Both the position numbers and the translations under genes were made by a program. Below are positions 46,018 to 54,373 of a stretch of DNA of 64,000 nt, in pieces. Source of the DNA: an uncultured Spartobacteria bacterium (GTDB taxonomy: Bacteria; Verrucomicrobiota; Verrucomicrobiia; Chthoniobacterales; Chthoniobacteraceae); assembly GCA_903919125.1 (NCBI GenBank), contig CAIXGS010000077.1, positions 35,818 through 99,817 on the forward strand. Reading direction: 5' to 3'. The notes beneath the pieces are model-generated. The model was not told where the DNA came from, did no database searches, and saw only the letters and a program-made list of their open reading frames with translations. The stretch's first letter is position 1, and each line of letters begins with the position of its first letter.

Positions 46018-47294
46018 GCACTCTCGCCGATACCATTCTTGATTACGGCCGCCGCGCCCGAGCCGCTGCAAGAGTGCTCGCCCGCAGTTCGACTGCGCAG
46101 CGCAATGCCGGAGTGGTCGCCATGGCGGACGCGCTAGTTGCATCTGAAGCAGACATCCTCGCCGCAAATGCCCTTGATCTCACCCAAGCAAAAGAACGAG
46201 GCCTTTCTGGAGCGATGTTAGAGCGCTTGGCATTGAATCCGAAACGGGTCGCCGCAATGGCAGAGGGCGTACGCCAAGTCGCGGCCCTTCCGGATCCGGT
46301 GGGCGAGATTATCCGGCGCTGGACTCCTCCCAACCAATTAGAAATCAGTAAAGTGCGCGTGCCAATTGGCGTCGTTGGAATCATCTACGAATCCCGCCCA
46401 AACGTCACCAGCGACGCCGCTGTCCTCTGCACTAAAACCGGCAACGCGACAATTTTGCGCGGTGGCTCGGAATCCATTCGCTCCAACATCGCGATCGCAG
46501 CAGCTCTCTCGCGAGGGCTCGCTGCAGCTGGGTTGCCCGCAGACTCCATTCAGCTTATTCAAGTTACAGACAGGGAAGCCGTTTCACATCTGTGTTCCAT
46601 GGATCGCTATCTCGACGTAATCGTGCCCCGCGGAGGGAAGAGCCTGATTGAAACCGTTGTGAGCCAAGCGCGTATGCCAGTGATCAAGCATTACGACGGC
46701 ATTTGCATCCTGTATGTAGATAAGGCTGCGGACATGACCATGACGGAGGCCATTGTGGTGAACGCAAAGTGCCAGAGACCGGGTGTTTGCAATGCGGTGG
46801 AAACTGTATTGGTGCATCGGGACGTTTTAGTCGGGTTTTTGGAGCAAACCGGCAGGGCACTCGCCAGACACGGAGTAGAATTACGCTGCGATGCGGAGAC
46901 GCTAGCAGCAGCGGCGCAGATTGAAGATCTCAAGCTCCATGTACAACCAGCTCAGGAGCAGGATTTTAACACTGAGTTTTTAGAGCTAATTCTCGCTCTC
47001 AAAGTGGTGGACAGTCTGGATGAAGCCCTTGAGCACATCGAAGAACACGGTTCCCGCCATAGCGACGGCATTATCACAGCAAACCCATCCACGGCAGAAC
47101 GTTTCCTTCAGGAAGTCGACTCCGCGACCGTCTACTGGAATGCGTCTACCCGGTTCACAGACGGGGGCGAGTTCGGGTTCGGGGCGGAAATTGGGATTTC
47201 GACGGATAAGTTGCATGCCCGTGGACCGATGGCGCTGGAGGAATTAACGACTTACAAGTATCAATTACGGGGAAACGGGCAGATCCGAGCCTAA
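46014..47294 (+). CDS. proA: Gamma-glutamyl phosphate reductase
   Basis: This 426-residue NADPH-dependent enzyme reduces the product of ProB to glutamate semialdehyde in proline synthesis. It has the aldehyde-dehydrogenase fold with V-P-I-G-V-V-G-I-I-Y-E-S-R-P-N, R-G-G-S-E, the catalytic Cys in R-P-G-V-C-N-A-V-E-T, and the late F-G-x-G-A-E-I-G-I-S-T. Length is normal. It overlaps proB by 4 bp and is followed 8 bp later by a small lipoprotein gene that may be co-transcribed. Confidence 0.97.
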   Translation: MSTLADTILDYGRRARAAARVLARSSTAQRNAGVVAMADALVASEADILAANALDLTQAKERGLSGAMLERLALNPKRVAAMAEGVRQVAALPDPVGEIIRRWTPPNQLEISKVRVPIGVVGIIYESRPNVTSDAAVLCTKTGNATILRGGSESIRSNIAIAAALSRGLAAAGLPADSIQLIQVTDREAVSHLCSMDRYLDVIVPRGGKSLIETVVSQARMPVIKHYDGICILYVDKAADMTMTEAIVVNAKCQRPGVCNAVETVLVHRDVLVGFLEQTGRALARHGVELRCDAETLAAAAQIEDLKLHVQPAQEQDFNTEFLELILALKVVDSLDEALEHIEEHGSRHSDGIITANPSTAERFLQEVDSATVYWNASTRFTDGGEFGFGAEIGISTDKLHARGPMALEELTTYKYQLRGNGQIRA

Positions 47295-47302
47295 ACCAAA
47301 CC

Positions 47303-47755
47303 ATGCAAGCGTCCATTAAGCTCTCACTTAAAAAAGCGTTAACCACTGCTGCCAAAAATTTTACATTCGGCATGATGCTGCTTTGCGCCCAAGGCTGTAT
47401 GACTTTTAGCGACGTCAAGCTGGACGCCAACCTCGAGGCCGCACGGGTTAAGCTGATGGAAGGTGCCATCACGAGAGATCAGGGCGTCATTCAACCGCTG
47501 CTGGCTCCGGATTTCGCTTGGAGAGAGGATGATGCGCCCTTGGATGAAGAGCCTTACGATTTCTGGAACCGGCACAAATTGTGGCCCCAATTCGGCTCGC
47601 TTTTGAAGGAACAACCCGTTCTTCGCAATGGCTTGATGAAAGTTCCAAAAGCCTCCGTTAAAGAAAGTTACAAAGGTCCCAGAATGGCCTGGAGACAGGT
47701 GGGAGGAGAATGGCGGTTGGCCTATTTCTTCGCCGGGGCCCCACAGACGCCTTAG
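47303..47755 (+). CDS. Putative lipoprotein with SnoaL-like domain
   Basis: This 150-residue protein has an N-terminal hydrophobic signal ending in a lipobox-like L-C-A-Q-G-C (C32), so it is probably lipid-anchored. The rest is a small alpha+beta domain with V-K-L-M-E-G-A-I-T-R-D, L-A-P-D-F-A-W-R-E-D and a late W-R-Q-V-G-G-E-W-R-L-A-Y-F, a pattern seen in SnoaL/NTF2-like proteins. The assignment is weak. It follows proA by 8 bp, but no link to proline is evident. Confidence 0.65.
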   Translation: MQASIKLSLKKALTTAAKNFTFGMMLLCAQGCMTFSDVKLDANLEAARVKLMEGAITRDQGVIQPLLAPDFAWREDDAPLDEEPYDFWNRHKLWPQFGSLLKEQPVLRNGLMKVPKASVKESYKGPRMAWRQVGGEWRLAYFFAGAPQTP

Positions 47756-47967
47756 GACCGTTAGAGCCAACGGCGCGCTGCCTTGCACAGGGCTAACACC
47801 TTGCTCGCGGGAGGTTCCGTTTATTCCCCCGTTTCGCAACGGTCGGCGACATTTACATTTCCGTTACAAGAAAGCCGAAATTCGAAATAATGCCTTAACA
47901 AAAGCGCGCTTTAATGGGCTCAGCGATGGTTCACCCGAATCATCTCAGAACAACCAAAATCCGGCCC

Positions 47968-49239
47968 ATGAAAACTGCAGCTACCCTCCTAACCGTTGCA
48001 ATCAGCCTCCCCGCGTCCTTATTGGCGGCCACATTACCGCCGCCGCCTCCCGCGACGCCACCTCCACCTGCTTCGCAGCCTCCAAAACCTGCGCCGAACA
48101 CGCCGCCTCCGCCTCACCCCCCGGGCCGTGCCATCGCCGACGTCGGCCGCTTTGCCACCGCTCTTCCCGGGCTCAACACAGCCCAGAAAACCGATTTCGC
48201 CACTGGGAAGGTCGAGTTCCTCAACGTCGAGACAGTCGAGGGCGGTCTTGGCCCTATTTTCAACGACGTTTCGTGCGTGGCCTGTCACTTTCAAGGCGGA
48301 GCTGGTGGAGCGAGCCGCACCACGGTGACCCGGTTTGCCCGTTTGTTAAACGGCGTTTTCGATCCGATGACCGAGTTTGGCGGTCCGCTGCTCCAGCGCC
48401 GGGCAATCGCTCCGGCATTTATGGAATTCGTCCCAAAGGAGGCGACGATCATTGCCAGGCGCCTCACAACGCCCTTGTTCGGCGCTGGTCTGATAGAGGC
48501 GATTCCTGATGCCAATCTCATTGCCAGCGCAGCCACCGCGAAGCCTGACGGCATCAAGGGAAAAGCGGCGTTGGTAAAGGATCCCATCAGTGGGGAGATG
48601 CACGTCGGACGTTTTGGCTGGAAAGCCCAGCATTCGAGTTTGGACGGGTTTGCCGCGGACGCTTACCTGAACGAAATCGGGGTCACGAGCCGCTATTTCC
48701 CGGAGGAAAACGCCCCCAACGGCAACAAGGCGCTCCTCGCCAAGGCTGATAAAGTGCTCGATCCCGAGGATGCGCTGGCCGTGGGCGCAGTAAAGTCCGA
48801 CCTCAATTTGGCCGCCGACTACATGCGCCTTCTCGCCCCGGTACCCCCAGCGAACCCAACGACGGCAAGTCTCAATGGCCAGGCCCTCTTCACGCAAGTG
48901 GGTTGCGCGGCTTGCCATACTCCGGCACTCTCCACTGGAAGCTCTGCTATAGCAGCGCTTTCCAACCAAAAAGTGCCCCTCTACTCTGACCTCTTGCTCC
49001 ACGACATGGGGCGACTGGGTGACGGCATGGTTCAGGGAGCCGCCAACGCAAAAGAGATGCGCACGTCTCCCTTATGGGGGCTGCGCTTGCGGGACGCCTT
49101 TCTCCACGACGGCCGCGCTTCAACAGTGGATCTCGCCATTGTCGAACACGACGGCGAGGCCAAGGTTGTCCGCGACCGTTACGTAGGACTGCCCCCAGCC
49201 AAGCGGCAAGCGTTGCTCGCCTTCCTTAATTCCCTGTAG
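47968..49239 (+). CDS. Secreted di-haem oxidoreductase-type c-type cytochrome
   Basis: This 423-residue protein has a signal peptide (about 1-22), then a ~30-residue proline-rich linker (about 24-54) and a di-haem thiol-oxidoreductase-like domain (DUF1111). Two haem motifs are visible, C-V-A-C-H and C-A-A-C-H. G-L-G-P-I-F-N and R-T-S-P-L-W-G-L-R-L-R-D-A-F-L-H-D-G-R-A are family marks, the last near the C-terminus. ATG at 47968 is preferred because the signal peptide starts there; the longer frame adds 18 residues. It probably works in the periplasm in electron transfer. Substrate unknown. Confidence 0.9.
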   Translation: MKTAATLLTVAISLPASLLAATLPPPPPATPPPPASQPPKPAPNTPPPPHPPGRAIADVGRFATALPGLNTAQKTDFATGKVEFLNVETVEGGLGPIFNDVSCVACHFQGGAGGASRTTVTRFARLLNGVFDPMTEFGGPLLQRRAIAPAFMEFVPKEATIIARRLTTPLFGAGLIEAIPDANLIASAATAKPDGIKGKAALVKDPISGEMHVGRFGWKAQHSSLDGFAADAYLNEIGVTSRYFPEENAPNGNKALLAKADKVLDPEDALAVGAVKSDLNLAADYMRLLAPVPPANPTTASLNGQALFTQVGCAACHTPALSTGSSAIAALSNQKVPLYSDLLLHDMGRLGDGMVQGAANAKEMRTSPLWGLRLRDAFLHDGRASTVDLAIVEHDGEAKVVRDRYVGLPPAKRQALLAFLNSL

Positions 49240-49246
49240 CGAAAGG

Positions 49247-49283
49247 CAAAGTGCGTCTGTAAATGGTGTGCAGGCGCACTTTG
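49247..49283. terminator. Hairpin between convergent genes
   Basis: A 13-bp stem with one G-T pair, caaagtgcgtctg / caggcgcactttg, has an 11-nt loop and lies 7 bp after the di-haem gene stop. There is no T-run on either strand, so it may act as a Rho-assisted or RNA-stabilising hairpin for either gene. Confidence 0.45.
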
Positions 49284-49303
49284 TGCGGGGACGAACCTGC
49301 GGG

Positions 49304-51457
49304 TTAGACCAACCAGTTGCGCAATGAGTATTCGCTTCCAGTAAGGTTAAACTCCACAGGCACCCGCTCTGGGTAGCACTCGCGCTCCAGCCCGTTCTCT
49401 AGCACCTTGACTTGGAATCGCACCGATTTGCTCCCGTTTAACTCCAACTTCTCCAGTGGAATGCTCAATTCCACGGCCTCTTCTATTGCCACGCCCAGGC
49501 AATTCGTCTCCTCTGAGTCGGCAGTAATCCAGCGGTAAGTCCCCCTCCCTTTCGCTTGCAAGTTGGGAATCAACAGGGCGGCTTGTGTCACGCCATGAAA
49601 CTCAATGCGCAATGACACATTCTCCCAGCACGCAAGGTCTAAGCGAATGTACACCGCGTCATTATCGTTTCCAAAATGAAACTGTTTGAGCATCCGATCC
49701 GAACGGTACATAGCCCCCTGTTCACTTCCAGCGACATAACAACCCGCCCCCATCCAATCAAAGTAAGAGGATTGCCGCCCAGTCAGCTTCCGAAACACGG
49801 GTTGCTGAGGTTTGCGGTACAGCGGGGTCACTCGCATTGCGGTAATGGGCTCCTCCAAAACTGAAGGAGGAAGCTTGCCGCAAAGCGTGTGCACGTTTTT
49901 GAGATGCTGGCGGAACAAGTCGTCAAAAAGCGCGTCGTTGTCTGTGGAAAAATCTGGGCCATACCACCAGAACCAGTCGCTACCCTCGGCTGCGTAGATT
50001 TCTCGAAACGCCGCTTCTTGTTGCTCAGGAGAAAGGTGCCCCGCATCCACTTGAGTTTGCAAAAACTCCCGCGTCTCCCCCAACAAGTTCCACGCTCGAT
50101 TTTCCTCATCCTCGCCGATCCAGATGTCAAAGTTACTCGATATCCAGGAACCGGTGTGCAGCGTGTGAATTGTCTTTTGGGGAGGCTCGGCAGCAAGGGC
50201 CGTCTCGATAGTGGCCGATTGCAAAAGCGGCTCGGCGAGCACTCCGGCGTAGAGGGCCCGCAAAAAACCCTGCCCGCCGTCTGCAAAAGTTTCCCATGCG
50301 TTCTCTCCGTCTAGAATGAGCGGGATAATACCGCGTTGCTCAGGCAATACGTGAGCGATGTGCTTGAGGTGGTGCAGCAGGTGACGGGCGGCGTCCTCGG
50401 GGCCGTTTTTCGCGGCCATAAATCCGATGAAGTCCGAAAGCGGCTTTTCCCTGAACACCGCCTGCACAGAGGACGCGCCATGTTTAATGTTCCACCCTTG
50501 GAAGAGTTCGAGGTGGTCCGTCTCCTTTCCCTGCAGCTCCGGGTCCTGAGCAAGCGAACGAAACAAATTATCCTCGTCAGAACAAAAATAAAGAATCCCC
50601 GCCTCCTGTAACAACGGCACCAACTCCGGCGCAATAGAGCCCTCGCTGGGCCACAGCCCCCGTGGAGAACGCCCAAAAAGTTGTTCGTGCTGCCGGACAG
50701 CCAATTTCAGATGGGCAGCAGCGTCCTCGGGCCAGTGAAAACGACGGGGAAACTTGCGCCCGGGCATGCTGCGCTCAGCCATCGCGCTGTCATAGACCAG
50801 CGGCAGAATCGGATGATAAAACGGGGTCGTGGTGATTTCCACCTGACCGCGTTCCTCAGCCTGCCTGTACAACGGGATAATCTGCGAAAGAATAGCCTGA
50901 TGAATGTCCAGCACCCGCTCTTTTTCCTCCTCCGTAAAATGGCGCCCTTTTAGTTTCAACGCCGTTAACTCCGGATATAGCCGCTCCGCCGTGTAGCCGC
51001 ACCACGCCAAGTTAAACCACACTTGAAGATCCAAAAAATCCTGAGCCGACCAGTAGCGGATCCCTCGCCGAACCTCCTCCAGCTCAAACGTGAGACCCCG
51101 CTTATTCAGCAGCTCAAAGTAGCGCGGAAACGGCTTTAATAAATTGTCCCAATGGATTTTGAAAAAGTTTTCCAGAATCCCCAACTTCTCATGCTCCTCC
51201 AATCCTGCGGCGGACTTCCTCGCCCAATCTCCCCACAAATCACGCACTCGATTTTGTGCGAGCTCCTGAATCTGAAGAAGGAGCACTGGAGTCATGTTGA
51301 AATTCACCCGGACTTCAGGGAACTCCTCGAGGATGGAAACCATGTCTAGGTACCCTTTAACCGCGTGTAAACGCACCCAGGGCATCATTGCCGTGCGCGT
51401 AGCCGGATTCACGTAATACGGCTGATGCATGTGCCAAAGAAAAACAGCGTGCGCCAT
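49304..51457 (-). CDS. Glycoside hydrolase family 57 protein
   Basis: This 717-residue enzyme is of the GH57 alpha-amylase / glucanotransferase family. Motif 1 is F-L-W-H-M-H-Q-P-Y. The nucleophile Glu is in G-L-W-P-S-E-G-S-I and the acid/base Asp in I-L-D-G-E-N-A-W-E, both intact. A long C-terminal region (about 470-717) is beta-rich and may hold a carbohydrate-binding part. No signal peptide is seen, so it probably acts on cytoplasmic alpha-glucan such as glycogen or maltodextrin. No other glycogen gene is adjacent. Confidence 0.93.
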   Translation of the reverse strand: MAHAVFLWHMHQPYYVNPATRTAMMPWVRLHAVKGYLDMVSILEEFPEVRVNFNMTPVLLLQIQELAQNRVRDLWGDWARKSAAGLEEHEKLGILENFFKIHWDNLLKPFPRYFELLNKRGLTFELEEVRRGIRYWSAQDFLDLQVWFNLAWCGYTAERLYPELTALKLKGRHFTEEEKERVLDIHQAILSQIIPLYRQAEERGQVEITTTPFYHPILPLVYDSAMAERSMPGRKFPRRFHWPEDAAAHLKLAVRQHEQLFGRSPRGLWPSEGSIAPELVPLLQEAGILYFCSDEDNLFRSLAQDPELQGKETDHLELFQGWNIKHGASSVQAVFREKPLSDFIGFMAAKNGPEDAARHLLHHLKHIAHVLPEQRGIIPLILDGENAWETFADGGQGFLRALYAGVLAEPLLQSATIETALAAEPPQKTIHTLHTGSWISSNFDIWIGEDEENRAWNLLGETREFLQTQVDAGHLSPEQQEAAFREIYAAEGSDWFWWYGPDFSTDNDALFDDLFRQHLKNVHTLCGKLPPSVLEEPITAMRVTPLYRKPQQPVFRKLTGRQSSYFDWMGAGCYVAGSEQGAMYRSDRMLKQFHFGNDNDAVYIRLDLACWENVSLRIEFHGVTQAALLIPNLQAKGRGTYRWITADSEETNCLGVAIEEAVELSIPLEKLELNGSKSVRFQVKVLENGLERECYPERVPVEFNLTGSEYSLRNWLV

Positions 51458-51607
51458 CCCTAACCTCTAAAGCGAACTCACCATTGCAGCAATGCCAAGC
51501 CTCAACCTTCGCGCGAATTTCCAATGTCAAAAAATCCCTCCGCCCAGCTATTTCCCTCAAAAACAACCTTTCTTTTTATCCGAATGGGTGTAACGAAATC
51601 GTTACGC

Positions 51608-52096
51608 ATGAAAACACCCCTACTGACTGTCTCCCTCTCTCTAGTCCTCGCGTTCTCCGCTTGCGCCGATTCCTCGCTAATCCTCAACGGCGTCCACAAC
51701 TGCTGCAAAAAGTGCGACACCGGCATTTCTGAGGCCGTTGCAAAGGTCGCAGGAGCCACCGCGCAGGTAGAAAAAAACAAGGTCACCATCACGGCTAAAG
51801 ATGATGCCACTACGAAGCAGGCTATGGCTTCACTCGTGGCCGCCGGTTACTACGGCGAAGGCGCAACGGCCCCAGAAGTCGCCGACGCAAAGGTGAAATC
51901 TGCGACCGTCACCGGACTGCATCTATGCTGTGGCAAGTGTGTTACGGCCACTGAAACCGCATTGAAAACGGTTGCCGGCTTCTCCTCGCACACCGCCACC
52001 AAAGGCGCCGCTTCTTTCACCGTGGAAGGCGATTTCAGCACCAAGGAACTCACCACGGCCCTCCACAATGCGGGATTGCACGGGACCATTAAGTAA
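51608..52096 (+). CDS. Exported protein with two tandem HMA-like CCxxC domains
   Basis: This 162-residue protein has a signal peptide (about 1-20) and two repeated ~70-residue domains. Each has a metal-binding cysteine motif, N-C-C-K-K-C (about 31-36) and L-C-C-G-K-C (about 106-111), and ends in A-S-L-V-A-A-G-Y or A-L-H-N-A-G-L. The layout is that of heavy-metal-associated domains with CCxxC instead of CxxC. It is probably a periplasmic or anchored metal binder. ATG at 51608 was chosen because the signal peptide begins there. An SMR exporter gene follows 126 bp later. Confidence 0.82.
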   Translation: MKTPLLTVSLSLVLAFSACADSSLILNGVHNCCKKCDTGISEAVAKVAGATAQVEKNKVTITAKDDATTKQAMASLVAAGYYGEGATAPEVADAKVKSATVTGLHLCCGKCVTATETALKTVAGFSSHTATKGAASFTVEGDFSTKELTTALHNAGLHGTIK

Positions 52097-52222
52097 GGGT
52101 TCTACTCCGATTCTTGGCAACGCATGAGTGCCCACGACGTGGCGCACGAAAACCGCACGCACTCGCGCGTTGTTCCCAAGCTTTATTGGCGCATCCTTTC
52201 GCCAAGTGTGAGAGAATCTTCC

Positions 52223-52555
52223 ATGAACTGGTTATTTCTCTCCATCGCAATTCTTTCAGAGGTGCTAGCCACTTCCTCACTGAAGGCATGCGAGAGCTTC
52301 ACCAAGTTCTGGCCCAGCCTGCTGGTGGTGAGCGGCTATGCCTCCGCTTTTTTCTTTCTCTCCCTGACCCTGCGCACCATCCCGATGGGCATCGCCTACG
52401 CCATTTGGTCGGGCGTGGGAGTGATTTTAATCTCTCTCATCGCGTGGATTGTTTACGGACAGCGACTGGACAGCGCAGCAATCGTCGGGATCTGCCTTAT
52501 TGTCGCGGGTGTCGCCGTGCTCAATTTGTTTTCCAAAACGGTCATGCCCGCCTAG
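52223..52555 (+). CDS. Small multidrug resistance (SMR/EmrE-like) transporter
   Basis: This 110-residue protein has four membrane helices, and SMR proteins act as dimers. The essential glutamate is E13 in helix 1 (L-S-E-V-L-A-T), equivalent to E14 of EmrE. I-P-M-G-I-A-Y-A-I-W-S-G-V-G is the family signature in helix 3. Members export cationic compounds, quaternary ammonium or guanidinium. ATG at 52223 was preferred; the longer frame adds 33 non-membrane residues. The leader was checked for a guanidine riboswitch and none was convincing. Confidence 0.93.
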   Translation: MNWLFLSIAILSEVLATSSLKACESFTKFWPSLLVVSGYASAFFFLSLTLRTIPMGIAYAIWSGVGVILISLIAWIVYGQRLDSAAIVGICLIVAGVAVLNLFSKTVMPA

Positions 52556-52608
52556 TCACTACGCCTCACTACAACTCCCCGCTGGTGATGGCGTACAAAC
52601 GCCACCTT

Positions 52609-53394
52609 TCACTTGGCCTCGAGAGACAGCAGCTCTATCAAGGGAGCTGGATCCGGCAAGCCGTGCGGATGGTGATCCCCTCCCTGCTTTGGAAAAACTT
52701 TGAAGCGTCCACCTGACTGCTCCCAAAGTTTCACAACCGGCTCTGCGTTATCTGGGTAAGGCACCACGGTGTCCGCTGTACCATGGACGGAAATTAAGAA
52801 CACACCGGCTTTCACCGCGGGTTGAAGGCCGTCGGTAGGGTGGATCGATCTGACCTGCGCGTCCTCATCATTCTCAAAGTGAAAAACCGTCTTGTAACGG
52901 GTCCAGTCTCCGGGACCGCCCTTGCCTTTTGCAGTGAGCTGAAAACCGCCCGGCCAAGAACGAATATCACACACCCCATTATCCAGATAAAGCACACTCA
53001 CCCGATCGGGATGCAGTCTGGTCCATGCGTTTACGTAAAGGCCACCACGGGAAATTCCAAGTAAAGCTGGGCGCGCGGAGAGTCCCCGCTTCTCGTGCAA
53101 CTCTGCGTAAACCTTCTCCCACACCCCCATGGCTTCGGGCGAACCGAACTCATTGCTGACCCCCACGTATGCAACGTGCCAGCCCTTCTCAACGAGGCCG
53201 TCCTCCAGCGTTTTGAGATGCCCCGCGAATTCCCCCACCCAAAGCCACGGCTTTCCCGCAGCCAGATTGTCAGGAACCTTTAGCGTGACGGGATTGCCCT
53301 CAATCAGGAACTTTTCAACCGTTGCAGCGGACGTCCATCCGACGCAGGTGAGCCATAACAGGAAACTGGTTAAGATGGATTTCATAGAATTCAT
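52609..53394 (-). CDS. Exported alpha/beta-hydrolase-fold protein
   Basis: This 261-residue protein has a signal peptide (about 1-23) and an alpha/beta-hydrolase fold. The nucleophile elbow is G-I-S-R-G-G, a late Asp lies in H-G-T-A-D-T-V-V-P, and a His candidate is in G-G-D-H-H-P-H-G. It is likely an esterase or peptidase-like enzyme acting outside the cytoplasm. ATG at 53385 is an equally possible start. It converges with the SMR gene. Confidence 0.8.
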   Translation of the reverse strand: MNSMKSILTSFLLWLTCVGWTSAATVEKFLIEGNPVTLKVPDNLAAGKPWLWVGEFAGHLKTLEDGLVEKGWHVAYVGVSNEFGSPEAMGVWEKVYAELHEKRGLSARPALLGISRGGLYVNAWTRLHPDRVSVLYLDNGVCDIRSWPGGFQLTAKGKGGPGDWTRYKTVFHFENDEDAQVRSIHPTDGLQPAVKAGVFLISVHGTADTVVPYPDNAEPVVKLWEQSGGRFKVFPKQGGDHHPHGLPDPAPLIELLSLEAK

Positions 53395-53536
53395 TTAGGG
53401 ATTTGCCTCCAATCGACGCCAGCGTCAATTCAGCGAATCAACAGAATAAACTTCGAAACTTGTGAGCCTGAACGGGGTTTCTCACAGTTCAACGAAGACG
53501 GTCCTGTAACCCGCAAACTCTCCCAGCCTTTAATCC

Positions 53537-54256
53537 ATGAAAACCCCAATACTTTTCACCGCCCTACTCGCAACCGCCCTCCAAACCCTATGTGCAGCTG
53601 AAAAACCGCTGCTGGCGATTCCTGGGAAGGTCATCTACGAAAGCAAACTCGACTCCGACCTTGGTGATCCATGGAAGAGCGCGAAAGGTAAATGGGAAGC
53701 TGTCGACGGAGTGCTGCGCGGCGCGGAAAAACCAGAAGACAAACACGGAGCCGTCACCCGGCTGCCCAACAAACTGGCCGATTTCGTGATCGAGTACGAA
53801 GTTAAATTCGAGGGAGCAAAGAGCACCAGTCTCTCCATCAACGCAGTGAAAGATCACATGGCACGGATCATGATTACGCCCCAGTCCGTCACGATCCAAA
53901 AGGACGACAACGACCACGCAGGTCCGGACCAAGCCGTAGTATTTGCTAAGTTTTCCGCCCCAATTCAACCCGGCATCTGGCACTCCGTCCGCATGGAAAT
54001 GGTAGGCGATACCATGCTTGGAAAGGTGGACGACCACACCGCGTGGGGCAGCAACGACCTCTTTAAACAAGACCGTATGTCTCCTGGCTTCACCGTTGGC
54101 GGGCAATCCGTGGACTTCCGTAATCTAAAAATTTCCGAGGCTACCTTGAATCCCGACTGGGCCAGCGTCCAAGCCACCCTTCCAAAACCGGGCGAAAAAA
54201 TGGACATGCCGGAAGGGAAACCCGGTGCAAAAAAGCCTGCGCCAGAAGCCAAGTAA
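53537..54256 (+). CDS. Secreted DUF1080-like protein
   Basis: This 239-residue protein has a signal peptide (about 1-20) and one beta-sandwich domain like DUF1080/LamG. W-E-A-V-D-G-V-L-R-G and F-V-I-E-Y-E-V-K-F are typical of this fold, and the C-terminal tail is Lys/Pro-rich. It is shorter and more diverged than the DUF1080 protein at 14764. A sugar-binding or 3-keto-glycoside-related role is inferred from the family. Confidence 0.75.
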   Translation: MKTPILFTALLATALQTLCAAEKPLLAIPGKVIYESKLDSDLGDPWKSAKGKWEAVDGVLRGAEKPEDKHGAVTRLPNKLADFVIEYEVKFEGAKSTSLSINAVKDHMARIMITPQSVTIQKDDNDHAGPDQAVVFAKFSAPIQPGIWHSVRMEMVGDTMLGKVDDHTAWGSNDLFKQDRMSPGFTVGGQSVDFRNLKISEATLNPDWASVQATLPKPGEKMDMPEGKPGAKKPAPEAK

Positions 54257-54373
54257 TTCGGGTTCAAGTTGACCCAAAAACGAATATTTCGAGTGGATGA
54301 AAATCAACTCGGATCGGCATCCGCCCCAGCCCCAATTCACAATGGGCGGCGAGCCCAAAAACTCGCTCCCCGT

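Noticed and set aside
52097..52222. Guanidine riboswitch upstream of the SMR transporter gene
   Set aside because: Short ACG-containing stretches occur, but no pair of stable hairpins with ACGR loops can be drawn, so no known guanidine class is supported.
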